A stretch of DNA of 64,000 nt from Hoeflea_A sp965216535 (GTDB taxonomy: Bacteria > Pseudomonadota > Alphaproteobacteria > Rhizobiales > Rhizobiaceae), in NCBI GenBank assembly GCA_965216535.1, contig OZ244175.1:3906001-3970000 (forward strand), written 5' to 3'. Below the pieces are notes generated by a model. The model worked only from the letters and a program-made list of their open reading frames with translations. It had not been told where the DNA came from and did not search any database. Positions 8,802-16,798 of this stretch are shown here, in pieces. Position numbers and translations under genes: made by a program. The stretch's first letter is position 1, and each line of letters starts with the position of its first letter.

Positions 8802-9710
8802 TCAATCCTTGACGTTCGCGCTGGTGATGAGCTTCGTCGGAACGTAGATCACACCCTGCCGGCTCTCTTCTCCGGCAATGGCCCGCGCGGCAGCATCTGC
8901 AACCGCAGAGCCGATGCCGACGAAATCCTGCGCCATGGAGGCTTCGAAGTTGCCACCTGCTGCAATGGCATCACGAGCCTGCGGGTTGGCGTCCATGCCG
9001 ACGATGACAATGCCTTCATCGGCTCGTCCCGCATCCTCAATCGCCTGCAAAGCACCGAGTGCGGGCTGGTCCCAGGCGGCCCATACTGCTGCGACGCTCC
9101 CCGGGTCAGGGTTCGCTGCCAAGACTGCTTCCATTTTTGCCCGGCTGTCGGCGATGCCGCCGTCCTGCACATCTGGCGTAATGCGATCCATAACCGTTAT
9201 GTCGGGGTAGTTGCCGAAGACCGCATCGGCAATGACACCGCGGATCTGGACCGGCGGAAAGGCGTCGAAGACGAACATTACGACATTGCCCTTTCCCTCG
9301 ATCTGGTTCGCCACATAGACGGCCGTTTCAGCGGCCATGGCATAACCGTTGGAGGTGACATTTGTGTAGAGAAGCGGGTCGGTCCCGGAATCCATGCCGA
9401 TCACCGGAATGCCTGCTTCCGAAGCCACTTGAAGACCTGCCGTGATCTGGGCCGGATCGACGTTGATGATTATAGCATCGACCTTTTGAGTGACCGCGTC
9501 TTCGATACGGGAGATCACTGCTGCTACGTCACCGGCCGTGTCGATGACATTGACGTTCCAGCCCAACTCACCGGCACGGGTTTCAAAACCCTCCAGATAC
9601 ATTTGTGTGCCCGGCTGAGCGAGGTAAGGGGTGACAACCGTGACATCCTGTGCGATCGCCGCGGTAGCGGACAGGACCGTCAGCCCGGCGGCAAAAAACG
9701 CTGATTTCAT
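8802..9710 (-). CDS. periplasmic sugar-binding protein (RbsB-like)
   Basis: 302 residues with an N-terminal signal peptide ending near AIAQD (about 1-20). The mature part is a type I periplasmic binding fold with the typical blocks VDAIIINVDPAQI, AGIPVIGMDSGTD and IVIVGMDANPQA. It delivers the sugar to the two downstream transporter genes. A good ribosome site (GGGAGG) precedes the ATG. The ligand is unknown. The gap of about 100 bp to the upstream kinase gene holds no evident terminator. Confidence 0.92.
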   Translation of the reverse strand: MKSAFFAAGLTVLSATAAIAQDVTVVTPYLAQPGTQMYLEGFETRAGELGWNVNVIDTAGDVAAVISRIEDAVTQKVDAIIINVDPAQITAGLQVASEAGIPVIGMDSGTDPLLYTNVTSNGYAMAAETAVYVANQIEGKGNVVMFVFDAFPPVQIRGVIADAVFGNYPDITVMDRITPDVQDGGIADSRAKMEAVLAANPDPGSVAAVWAAWDQPALGALQAIEDAGRADEGIVIVGMDANPQARDAIAAGGNFEASMAQDFVGIGSAVADAAARAIAGEESRQGVIYVPTKLITSANVKD

Positions 9711-9811
9711 CTAAACCTCCCATTTTGTCGGTTAATTCAGTATTCCTGCGTCATGGCTGTGATGCATAGGCCGAAACACCACATTTTTGCAGAATCCGGA
9801 TAGGCGTCAGT

Positions 9812-11284
9812 CTAACGGGCATGATGCACACCGGCGATATTTCCTGAGATCCGAGCATTGGTGTCGATGGCGTCCTTGTAGATCTCGAACAGGGCATCGT
9901 AGACGCCGCGGTTCTTTGGATCAGGTTCCCATTCCCGATCGTAACGGGCAAAGGACCCGTGCGCCTCAGCCAGGGTCGCATAACTTCCATGGGCGACTGC
10001 GGCAATGCAGACTGCTCCGACAATGCCCGGCTCGTTCACGCCCAACCGCATGAGTCGCTTGCCCAGAATGTCGGCACGAATCTGGGCCCAGGCATCCGAA
10101 CGAAAACCCCCACCACCGCATCTTAAGGTATCGCCGTAGACGTCGGCAGAAGGTGACAGCGCATCCAGGACGTGGCGGGCTGAGAAGGCGACGCCTTCAT
10201 AAACGCCTCGGGCGAAATCCGCCGTTGTCATTCCGGCATCAAGCGCCAGAAAAGCACCGCGAAGATCCGGGTTCCAAAGCGGCGCGCGCTCGCCCGCGAG
10301 CTGCGGCAAAAAAAGTGGTGTCGGCGCGCGACGCGGTGTGGAAGCGACGAGATTGGACATCTCTTCCATGTCCAAATGTGCCACCTCGCAAAACCATGAT
10401 TGCGAAGCGGCTCCTGATTGGGTCGGTCCTGTATGGATCCTGATTCCCTCTGCTTCGGCAAAGACAATGATGCCAGGTTGGTTGGTCACGGTGTGTGACG
10501 CGATGCCGAGGATTTCACTGGTGCCACTCAGATAGACGCTTTCTCCATCGGTCGTTGCACCGGCACCCATCAAGCCTACCCAACCGTCCATGGTCGCGTT
10601 GGCCATGGGGATGCCGGGAAGGGCGGTGGAGGTGCCGGTTGTTCCGATCGTCTCCGTCAGCCCGGCGAGAGGGGCCATCCGTTCTGCAGCTCCGGGGACG
10701 AGGTCGAGAATCCGATCGGCATAGCGCAGTTCCTCGCCGACAAGTCCTATATTGGACAGGGGATCGGTGACAATGTTGCCGGTCAACTTCAAAAACGCGA
10801 AGTCCTTGGGCAATAGGACATGCGTGGTCTTTTCCCAGATGTCGGGGTGGTGGCGTTGCACCCACAGCATCCGAGCCAGCGGATGCGACGCGTCTATGGG
10901 GATCGGGGCGCCGAGGATCTCGATCTTCTCCGCCTCGCTCAGTCTTGCATCCAGTTCCGCAGCCTCCCGTGTGGCCCGTGTGTCCTGCCAGACGATTGCC
11001 GGAAGCAACGGATCGCCAAAACGATCGACAAAAATGTGGGTATTGACCTGACTGGTCAGTGCACCCTGGCTTATTCTTGGACCCAGGCCTTGCGCGGCAA
11101 AGGAAGTCAGACACCGGTCGATCAGATCCATCCAGTGTGCCGGGTCCTGTTCAGCCAGTCCGGCGCCGGGTCTGGCCATCGGATGGCTCTCAGAGAAACT
11201 CGCGATACACCTGCCTGCCTGATCAAGAACGGCGGCCTTGACCGACGTTGTCCCGAGATCAATTCCAAGAAACGAATCAGCCAT
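9812..11284 (-). CDS. FGGY-family carbohydrate kinase
   Basis: 490 residues, the normal length for xylulokinase/ribulokinase-type enzymes. The N-terminal phosphate-1 motif is FLGIDLGTTSVKAAVLD; a substrate-side motif is AIVWQDTRAT. The C-terminal FGGY domain has LRCGGGGFRSDAWAQIRADI. It should phosphorylate the sugar brought in by the adjacent ABC importer in the cytoplasm; xylulose-type substrates are the closest guess. Its first codons overlap the end of the TrpA-like gene by 8 bp, so the two are translated together. Confidence 0.9.
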   Translation of the reverse strand: MADSFLGIDLGTTSVKAAVLDQAGRCIASFSESHPMARPGAGLAEQDPAHWMDLIDRCLTSFAAQGLGPRISQGALTSQVNTHIFVDRFGDPLLPAIVWQDTRATREAAELDARLSEAEKIEILGAPIPIDASHPLARMLWVQRHHPDIWEKTTHVLLPKDFAFLKLTGNIVTDPLSNIGLVGEELRYADRILDLVPGAAERMAPLAGLTETIGTTGTSTALPGIPMANATMDGWVGLMGAGATTDGESVYLSGTSEILGIASHTVTNQPGIIVFAEAEGIRIHTGPTQSGAASQSWFCEVAHLDMEEMSNLVASTPRRAPTPLFLPQLAGERAPLWNPDLRGAFLALDAGMTTADFARGVYEGVAFSARHVLDALSPSADVYGDTLRCGGGGFRSDAWAQIRADILGKRLMRLGVNEPGIVGAVCIAAVAHGSYATLAEAHGSFARYDREWEPDPKNRGVYDALFEIYKDAIDTNARISGNIAGVHHAR

Positions 11285-12044
11285 TGTCGAGAGTCTCTCT
11301 CATCTCCCGGAGATAGTCTTCAAGCGCGCTGATCCCCATTTCGGCCGTTTGCACAGCTTTCGAGCCAACGACGATGCCGTCTGCCCCCTGGTCCATAGCG
11401 TCACGCACCTGGTCGGTATCGGATATGCCTACTCCCGCAATGATCGGCACGGCGATGCCGGCCTCCCGCAATGCGCACAGCCGAGATTTCAGCTTCGGAT
11501 CTCGATCTTGACGGAGTCCCGTCTTGCCCGAGGTGTACTGCAGCATCACGTAGGAGCTGGCGGTGCGTGCACGGTCGATTTCTGCATCCCCGAATTCATA
11601 CGGGAGCATCTCGACTGTGCGGGATTGTCTCTGTCGCACCAGGGACGTGACCTGTTTCTGCGCGGCATGGTCGGTTTCCAGGCAAAGCACGGCGTCGAAC
11701 TCCGACCACTCCGCATCCGCCCTAAGAACCTGGGGTTCGGGATAGCAAATCAGCACACCGGGAATGGGGCGCTTCAACGCTCGAAGGCGCTGAGCTGTTG
11801 GAACAGCATCGCTGACATGTCCGGACCCGGTCGCACGCCGCATTGATGCACTGACGATCGCTCCATCCATCTTTGGGTTTTGCGCCTTCAATCCCATCTC
11901 GATCACATCGACACCAGCTCGTTCATAGGCCGTCAGTCGGTCTTCCGGTATCAGCGGATCCCGAACCGGATAGTAGGCGATGAGGAGGGGGCGATTTGCC
12001 GCCAGCGTAGCGGGGGAAAGAGCTGTCCATGATCGTGACGTCAT
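11277..12044 (-). CDS. TrpA-like TIM-barrel protein in a sugar operon
   Basis: About 255 residues resembling the tryptophan synthase alpha subunit: GVDVIEMGLKAQNPKMDGA aligns with the TrpA block that carries the catalytic Glu and Asp, and both acids are kept. Further matches are the loop SGKTGLR and the phosphate-site strand GVGISDTDQVRDAMDQGADG followed by IVVGSKAV. There is no trpB here. Its operon holds a sugar importer, FGGY kinase and AraC regulator, so it is more likely an aldolase-type enzyme acting on a phosphorylated sugar (inference). An upstream in-frame GTG at 12059 is an alternative start; the ATG at 12044 lacks a strong ribosome site. Confidence 0.75.
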   Translation of the reverse strand: MTSRSWTALSPATLAANRPLLIAYYPVRDPLIPEDRLTAYERAGVDVIEMGLKAQNPKMDGAIVSASMRRATGSGHVSDAVPTAQRLRALKRPIPGVLICYPEPQVLRADAEWSEFDAVLCLETDHAAQKQVTSLVRQRQSRTVEMLPYEFGDAEIDRARTASSYVMLQYTSGKTGLRQDRDPKLKSRLCALREAGIAVPIIAGVGISDTDQVRDAMDQGADGIVVGSKAVQTAEMGISALEDYLREMRETLDNG

Positions 12045-12076
12045 GGGCGCAGACAGCACAGCGGAGTTGCGAACCG

Positions 12077-13135
12077 CTAGGGTTTTGATTGCACATCGAG
12101 TGGCCGGACGCCATTTGTTTCAGGATCGGGATAATAGCAGCGGCTTTCGGATAGGGTCTGAGAGGGCGTTTCGCCGTAGGCTTTGCGGTAACGCAGCGAA
12201 AACCGACCCATGTGGCGGAATCCAGCCCGCCTGGCAATTTCGGCAACGCCGCTTTTGCCGGCAAGCAGCTCTTCGCGGGCACGTTCGAGCCGCTTGCTTT
12301 CCAGGTAGCGCATCGGGGTTATGTTGAGAAATTCATCGAACTGATTGAAAAGGCTCCGTTCGCTGACACCGCTGACGGATACCAGGTCCGCCATGCGGAT
12401 ATCGTCGGAAAGATGGGCGCGAAGATAGAGCACCGACCTTCGCAAGGCTGCGGGCAGAGGGACCTTACCTTCCGGATCGATGTGCGGCCCATGGCGCACC
12501 CGGACATATTCGAGAACCGAGTCGATCACTGCCGCCGAAAGAGGGGATTTGGTCAACGCCGGCTGGTTGAGCTGCGCGCTCCTTTCGAATTCACGGCACA
12601 GCAGCATCATCGACTGCTGAACGCGCCAGCCTTCGGCGCTTTCGAAGGAAATCACCGGCGAAAGAGATGGCAATCGGGCAAGCGGATCGCGCACCAGTTC
12701 ACGCCATCGTTTCTGAACCTGTCGGGCTTCAAGCTTGAGCATGAATTGCAGCGTGCCCGTCCGCCAACAAGACGATAGCGGCGTATGGGGTGGAAGAAAC
12801 AGGGCGCAGTCCTGCGATGAGGAACAGGTCTTGCCGGCGTTCATGGTTATGTCCGCTCCGCCGGCCAGCGGCATCTCCAGCATATAGAAATCCGCAAACG
12901 GTTCCGGAGCAATGTCGACCCTGCTTCCGTAGCGCAGGAGATTGGCCGTTCCCTCCCGGATCGGCGCCGAAACGTGAAGGAAATTGAAATCCGAGATACC
13001 GGAGGCGTAGGTCAACTCATGCGGAGAATAATGCGTGTTCAGCCATTCGCGGGCGACCCCCGCGTCCGGTGTCGCCTTGATCTCGTAGGCGGATTCTTGA
13101 AGAAGTGCGTTCCGCCCTGCGGATTGCTCGAACAT
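12077..13135 (-). CDS. AraC-family transcriptional regulator
   Basis: 352 residues from an ATG with a GGAGGG ribosome site; a longer frame begins 60 bp upstream but lacks one. The N-terminal two thirds look like an AraC ligand-binding domain of the AraC_binding_2 type. The C-terminal 100 residues hold two HTH motifs: IRMADLVSVSGVSERSLFNQF and GVAEIARRAGFRHMGRFS, then FRKAYGETPS-type ending (YRKAYGETPSQTL). It is the first gene of the minus-strand operon and very probably controls it; the inducer would be the imported sugar or a derivative. Confidence 0.9.
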   Translation of the reverse strand: MFEQSAGRNALLQESAYEIKATPDAGVAREWLNTHYSPHELTYASGISDFNFLHVSAPIREGTANLLRYGSRVDIAPEPFADFYMLEMPLAGGADITMNAGKTCSSSQDCALFLPPHTPLSSCWRTGTLQFMLKLEARQVQKRWRELVRDPLARLPSLSPVISFESAEGWRVQQSMMLLCREFERSAQLNQPALTKSPLSAAVIDSVLEYVRVRHGPHIDPEGKVPLPAALRRSVLYLRAHLSDDIRMADLVSVSGVSERSLFNQFDEFLNITPMRYLESKRLERAREELLAGKSGVAEIARRAGFRHMGRFSLRYRKAYGETPSQTLSESRCYYPDPETNGVRPLDVQSKP

Positions 13136-13237
13136 CTGGCTCCCTCCATCTGCCAGAATGGCGCGGACCGGGCGTCGAAAGCAAGAACCGATCACTGATG
13201 TGTTGAGAGAGACCGTTCCCGGTGCGAGGCGGCGATA

Positions 13238-14083
13238 CTAAATCGCCAGAGATTCGTCCGACAGCAAATCGGCGAAAACTGCCTGTTTCTTGGCCATTGT
13301 CGCCGAGACTGCACGTGTCAGGTCGTCGCCTCTCAGCATGCCCGCATTCCAGGTTGCTATGTAGTCGAGGCCGTCTGCGACACCATGGTCCCGGCTGTAG
13401 GCCAGATTGCGTTTGATTCCGGCAATCGCCAGGGGTGACTTGTCGGCAATGTCCGTGGCGATCGTCATCGCGTCCTGCAGCAGCGCTTCACGCGTCTGCG
13501 ACAGACGGCTTACCAATCCGATCTGCTGCGCTTCCTGCGCCTGGAAGCGGCGTCCGGTATAGGCGAGTTCGGCAGCGACGGACGGGGCGATCAGTTTCGG
13601 CAGGCGTTGGAGCGTACCGACATCAGCCGTCATTCCGATATTGATTTCCTCAATCGAGAAAAACGCATCCTCGCTGGCGATCCGCATGTCGCAGGCGGTG
13701 ATCATGTCGATGCCGCCGCCGATGCAGGCGCCGTGAATGGCCGCAATGACCGGGAAACGGGCGCGTTCAATGGCGGTGAAGGCGTCTTGCAGTTTCAGGA
13801 TCTTCTCCCGAAGCGCATATGCCGCGCGAGCTGCTTCCTGTTGGAACAGCGCTGCGATGGAGCCGAACGCAGCCAGATCCATACCGCCCGTAAAGTGTTT
13901 GCCTTCACCGGTGATGACAGCGCACCTCACCGTTTCGTCGCGCTCGAGCAATTCAATCAGGCGTGGCAGTTCGGTCCAGAAATCCGGCGTCATGCCGTTG
14001 GCCTTGTCCGGGCGGTTCATCGAGATTCGCGCTACCGGTCCGTCACGCGAGACCAGAAAGAAACTCGATTCGATATCGGACAT
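13238..14083 (-). CDS. crotonase-fold enzyme, dienoyl-CoA isomerase type
   Basis: 281 residues from an ATG preceded by AGGAG. Crotonase features: oxyanion-hole segments GKHFTGGMDLAAF and IHGACIGGGIDMITACDMR. The block FFSIEEINIGMTADVGTLQR has the Asp/Glu/Asp arrangement of delta(3,5)-delta(2,4)-dienoyl-CoA isomerase (ECH1), not the Glu pair of standard hydratases. It would isomerise dienoyl-CoA in beta-oxidation of odd-position unsaturated fatty acids. It lies 10 nt after trmFO and is probably co-transcribed with it; the pairing has no obvious metabolic logic. Confidence 0.85.
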   Translation of the reverse strand: MSDIESSFFLVSRDGPVARISMNRPDKANGMTPDFWTELPRLIELLERDETVRCAVITGEGKHFTGGMDLAAFGSIAALFQQEAARAAYALREKILKLQDAFTAIERARFPVIAAIHGACIGGGIDMITACDMRIASEDAFFSIEEINIGMTADVGTLQRLPKLIAPSVAAELAYTGRRFQAQEAQQIGLVSRLSQTREALLQDAMTIATDIADKSPLAIAGIKRNLAYSRDHGVADGLDYIATWNAGMLRGDDLTRAVSATMAKKQAVFADLLSDESLAI

Positions 14084-14093
14084 GGCCGGTCTC

Positions 14094-15512
14094 CTATTGC
14101 GCCGCGTCGACAGTTTCGGCAAGCCCAAGCCACGAACGGCAGTCGGAGAGGGCGCGCGCTGCAACAGCGCGTTTCTTGGCGATGGCCTTGTCCTTGCCGC
14201 GGAATCGCTTGACGCCTTCAGGCTTGACGATTTCTACCGGGGGAAACAGTCCGAAATTGACGTTCATCGGCTGGAACGAGCGTTTGCCCGGTTCATCATC
14301 GGAACTGAGATGTCCGCCAGTGATGTGCCCGAGAAGCGCACCGAATGCGGTTGTTTCCGGTGGTAGCGATGGGGACCTGCCCAACCTCTCGGCCGCAGCA
14401 AAGCGACCAGTCAGCAGCCCGATCGCGGCTGATTCCACATAACCTTCGCAGCCGGTAATCTGGCCGGCGAACCGCAAACCGGGGCGGCTCTTCAACTGCG
14501 CCGTTGGATCGAGCAGTTGCGGTGAGTTGATATAGGTGTTGCGATGCAGACCGCCGAGACGTGCGAACTCTGCGCTTTCAAGTCCCGGTATCAGGCGAAA
14601 AATCTCTTTTTGCGCACCGTATTTCAGTTTCGTCTGAAAACCGACCATGTTGTAAAGCGTGCCCAGCGCGTTGTCCTGGCGAAGCTGCACGACCGCGTGG
14701 GCCTTGACGTCGGGATTGTGTTCGTTGGTCAGTCCCATCGGCTTCATTGGACCGTGGCGCAACGTCTCCCGACCCCTTGCGGCCATCACTTCGATCGGCA
14801 AGCAACCGTCGAAATAGGGCGTACCTTCCCATTCCTTGAACTCTGTCATCTCCCCGTCGAGCAGAGCATCGATAAAGGCGTTGTACTGGGCTTCATCCAT
14901 CGGGCAGTTGATGTAGTCCTTGCCCGTGCCGCCAGGTCCGATCTTGTCGTAGCGTGACTGAAACCAGCAGACATCCATATCGACGCTGTCGAAGTAGAGG
15001 ATGGGCGCAATCGCATCGAAGAAGGCCAGCGATTCGGCCCCCGTTTCCTGGCTGATCGCCGCTGCAAGATCTGGCGCGGTGAGGGGACCGGTGGCGATAA
15101 TCGTCTGATTCCATTCGGCGGGTGGAAGGCCTCCGACTTCCTCACGGTGAATGGTAATCAGCGGATGTTGCGCGAGCGCTTCGGTGACGGCATCGGAAAA
15201 TCCATCACGATCGACTGCCAGGGCGCTGCCCGCCGGTACCTGGTTGCGATCAGCCGCTGCCATGATCAACGAATCAGCCAGGCGCATTTCCTGGTGCAGG
15301 ACACCGACAGCATTGCTCTGCCAATCGTCCGAACGGAATGAATTCGAACAGACCAGTTCGGCCAGACCGTCGGTCTTGTGGGCGTCGGTTCCACGCACCG
15401 GTCGCATTTCGTGTAGATGCACCGGTACACCCAGATTTGCAGCCTGCCAGGCGGCTTCCGAACCGGCAAGGCCACCTCCAATGACGTGGATAGGATCGTC
15501 TGCCTTTTTCAT
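14094..15512 (-). CDS. trmFO: methylenetetrahydrofolate-tRNA-(uracil-54-C5)-methyltransferase
   Basis: 472 residues. The FAD-binding Rossmann motif VIGGGLAGSEAAWQAA is at about residues 10-25, followed by LHEMRPVRGTDAHKTD and the conserved ELVCSNSFRSD with the catalytic cysteine. The C-terminal half has QITGCEGYVESAAIGLLTG. It uses 5,10-methylenetetrahydrofolate and FADH2 to make ribothymidine-54 in the T loop of tRNAs. Length and motifs are typical. Upstream lie two DUF1127 genes on the same strand. Confidence 0.96.
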   Translation of the reverse strand: MKKADDPIHVIGGGLAGSEAAWQAANLGVPVHLHEMRPVRGTDAHKTDGLAELVCSNSFRSDDWQSNAVGVLHQEMRLADSLIMAAADRNQVPAGSALAVDRDGFSDAVTEALAQHPLITIHREEVGGLPPAEWNQTIIATGPLTAPDLAAAISQETGAESLAFFDAIAPILYFDSVDMDVCWFQSRYDKIGPGGTGKDYINCPMDEAQYNAFIDALLDGEMTEFKEWEGTPYFDGCLPIEVMAARGRETLRHGPMKPMGLTNEHNPDVKAHAVVQLRQDNALGTLYNMVGFQTKLKYGAQKEIFRLIPGLESAEFARLGGLHRNTYINSPQLLDPTAQLKSRPGLRFAGQITGCEGYVESAAIGLLTGRFAAAERLGRSPSLPPETTAFGALLGHITGGHLSSDDEPGKRSFQPMNVNFGLFPPVEIVKPEGVKRFRGKDKAIAKKRAVAARALSDCRSWLGLAETVDAAQ

Positions 15513-15582
15513 GGAGACGTTTTAGTCAATTTGCTTGCCGAAGGGAATTGGATCCGCGGCCTCTGGAGGCCAGAATCACGAC

Positions 15583-15637
15583 GGCGCCGGATCCGACCGT
15601 ATTGTTTCGCTTATGCCAACGGTCAGGATCCGACGCC
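15583..15637 (-). terminator. long imperfect hairpin between DUF1127 gene and trmFO
   Basis: GGCGCCGGATCCGACCGT (15583-15600) can pair with ACGGTCAGGATCCGACGCC (15619-15637) around an 18-nt loop, with one mismatch and one bulge. It lies 24 bp downstream of the first DUF1127 stop on its strand. It has no strong T tract, so it may be a weak terminator, an mRNA 3' end stabiliser, or a dispersed palindrome. Confidence 0.45.
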
Positions 15638-15660
15638 GCCTCTGGCGACAGGTCCATGGT

Positions 15661-15807
15661 TCAGTTCCCGGCAACCCGACGTGCATAGGCGTCAATGGCG
15701 CCGCGTTCCACGCCGATATCTCTCAGCGTGCTATCTGGCAGGTTGCGCAGTTCCTGAACGGTACGGCGGTAAGAACGCCAGCTACGGTAGTCTTTGATAA
15801 TGCTCAT
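15661..15807 (-). CDS. DUF1127 protein (first copy)
   Basis: 48-residue basic protein starting MSIIKDYRSWRSYRRTVQEL and ending with IGVERGAIDAYARRVAGN, the standard DUF1127 pattern (YRRT, L-x-x-L-x-D-x-x-L-x-D-I-G). Small DUF1127 proteins in alphaproteobacteria bind RNA or are linked with stress and phosphate/carbon regulation; the exact role here is unknown. A ribosome site AAAGGAA lies 7 nt before the ATG. Unlike the second copy it is not followed by CCTCC-loop hairpins. Confidence 0.9.
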   Translation of the reverse strand: MSIIKDYRSWRSYRRTVQELRNLPDSTLRDIGVERGAIDAYARRVAGN

Positions 15808-15937
15808 TTTAATGTTCCTTTCACCGGTGCGTGTCTTTGCAACCGGACTGAGGTATGTAGGTGAGTGAAGTCGGAGTTTTGAGTGCGATTTCGTCAACGC
15901 TGCTATGCGTATTCCGCATCGCTTACTGCGACAAAAG

Positions 15938-15981
15938 AACGGAAAAACGCCCACTGGGGGAGGAGATCCAGTGGGCGTTTT
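15938..15981 (-). terminator. terminator hairpin with CCTCC loop, end of unit 1
   Basis: On the minus strand a 14-bp perfect stem AAAACGCCCACTGG / CCAGTGGGCGTTTT encloses the loop ATCTCCTCCC and runs into TTTTT. It looks like an intrinsic terminator whose loop doubles as an anti-Shine-Dalgarno sequence. It is the third hairpin of the first hairpin array. Confidence 0.85.
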
Positions 15982-16054
15982 CACTTGGCCAATTGCCTGG
16001 GAGGAGGTGGACAATCGGCCTATTTCCCGGACCTTGGGAGGAGGAATGGTCCGG
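15938..16054 (-). ncRNA. cuckoo/CcsR-like triple-hairpin RNA, 3' of DUF1127
   Basis: Three consecutive hairpins in the 3' region of the second DUF1127 transcript, each showing CCTCC in its loop. Hairpin one: 7-bp stem CCGGACC/GGTCCGG (16027-16054). Hairpin two: stem with one mismatch and one bulge (15987-16020), loop ACCTCCTCCCA. Hairpin three is the terminator. Alphaproteobacterial cuckoo RNAs and Rhodobacter CcsR RNAs share this loop motif and are processed from the mRNA of a DUF1127 gene; the same arrangement here strongly suggests the same class. Boundaries are estimated from the structures. Confidence 0.75.
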
Positions 16055-16066
16055 TCAATTAACTCG

Positions 16067-16213
16067 TTAGTTGACGGCGCGTCTTGCGACGAACGGAATG
16101 TCGCCACGGGCGATGCCGATATCGTTCAGTTCGCGGTCCGACATCTGGTGCAGTTCGTTGCAGGTTTTGCGATAGCTGCGCCAGTTCTGGTAAGACTGTT
16201 TCAGAGTGGGCAT
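16067..16213 (-). CDS. DUF1127 protein (second copy)
   Basis: 48 residues: begins MPTLKQSYQNWRSYRKTC, ends IGIARGDIPFVARRAVN. All DUF1127 landmarks are present (WRSYRKT, L-x-x-M-x-D-x-E-L-x-D-I-G). AAGGAT serves as ribosome site. A sigma70-type promoter lies about 50 bp upstream of the ATG, and the triple-hairpin RNA follows 13 bp after the stop, so protein and RNA are almost certainly one transcript, as in the CcaF1-CcsR locus of Rhodobacter. Confidence 0.9.
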   Translation of the reverse strand: MPTLKQSYQNWRSYRKTCNELHQMSDRELNDIGIARGDIPFVARRAVN

Positions 16214-16264
16214 GGTTGTGATCCTTCACAAGGTATGTTGTTTCGCAATCGCTTGCTGAACCCC

Positions 16265-16293
16265 ATATAGGGGCCGACAATTGCATTGTGCAG
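16265..16293 (-). promoter_or_regulatory. promoter of DUF1127/hairpin unit 1
   Basis: Minus strand: -35 CTGCAC (16288-16293), 17-bp spacer, -10 CTATAT (16265-16270). This fits the rhizobial sigma70 consensus CTTGAC-N17-CTATAT. The block ATATTGC-R-CTGCACAAT around the -35 is repeated at the second unit with identical spacing. Confidence 0.65.
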
Positions 16294-16417
16294 TGCAATA
16301 TTTGAAGACTTGCTATGCGTTTTTGCAAAGCTCTTCGAATCGGTTTGGATGCTGAATTCCTTGACCGCGCTAGGTCCGAGTTCGCTTCCGTAAGCCCGAA
16401 AAGAAAATAGTGCCCAG

Positions 16418-16458
16418 AAAAAGATAACGCCCGCTGAGGGAGGAGGTTCAGCGGGCGT
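16418..16458 (-). terminator. terminator hairpin with CCTCC loop, end of unit 2
   Basis: Minus strand: perfect 11-bp stem ACGCCCGCTGA / TCAGCGGGCGT (16427-16458) around loop ACCTCCTCCC, followed after 4 nt by a run of five T. Same design as the terminator of unit 1. Confidence 0.8.
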
Positions 16459-16610
16459 CACTTTACGCGGTTGACACACGGGAGGAGGATATGTGCCAAC
16501 CAGATCGCTGAAACATTGGGAGGAGGATAATGTCCCAGCGAAACTTTGTGCTAACGGGTGTCAATCAAACCGATTTAACCGCCGGCTGTTCCGGCCCCGT
16601 CATCAACATG
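16418..16610 (-). ncRNA. second cuckoo/CcsR-like triple-hairpin RNA
   Basis: Three hairpins: 16507-16539 (11-bp stem with two G-U pairs, loop ATCCTCCTCCC), 16470-16500 (imperfect stem, loop with CCTCCTCCC) and the terminator 16427-16458. The unit has its own promoter at 16617-16645 and no DUF1127 frame; only a 14-codon frame lies between promoter and first hairpin. It is therefore a likely stand-alone small RNA of about 190 nt. The 5' end is inferred from the promoter. Confidence 0.7.
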
Positions 16611-16616
16611 ATCCAA

Positions 16617-16645
16617 ATATAGGATCGCTCATTGCGATTGTGCAG
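16617..16645 (-). promoter_or_regulatory. promoter of hairpin RNA unit 2
   Basis: Minus strand: -35 CTGCAC (16640-16645), 17-bp spacer, -10 CTATAT (16617-16622). It shares the flanking block ATATTGC-R-CTGCACAAT with the promoter of unit 1. Confidence 0.65.
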
Positions 16646-16798
16646 CGCAATATATGCATGGGAGGTATGCGATAGGCGCATAGCTCCTTGACGGCACGTT
16701 TCAGGTCTTATGACCATTCCCCGTTGACCTGCTTTGCCCGGCTGATGTAGACACGCGCCCTTGATACGGTTTGCATCGAACCGGTTTAAACGATGTAT

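Noticed and set aside
8778..9704. 308-codon plus-strand frame opposite the sugar-binding protein
   Set aside because: Antisense shadow of a clear gene; Cys/Arg/His-rich composition and no ribosome site.
11277..12044. genuine tryptophan synthase alpha subunit
   Set aside because: No trpB or other trp gene is present and the gene is coupled to a sugar kinase; called TrpA-like only.
15541..15660. possible third CCTCC-loop RNA after the first DUF1127 gene
   Set aside because: A long hairpin is present but its loop lacks the CCTCC motif and there is no T tract.
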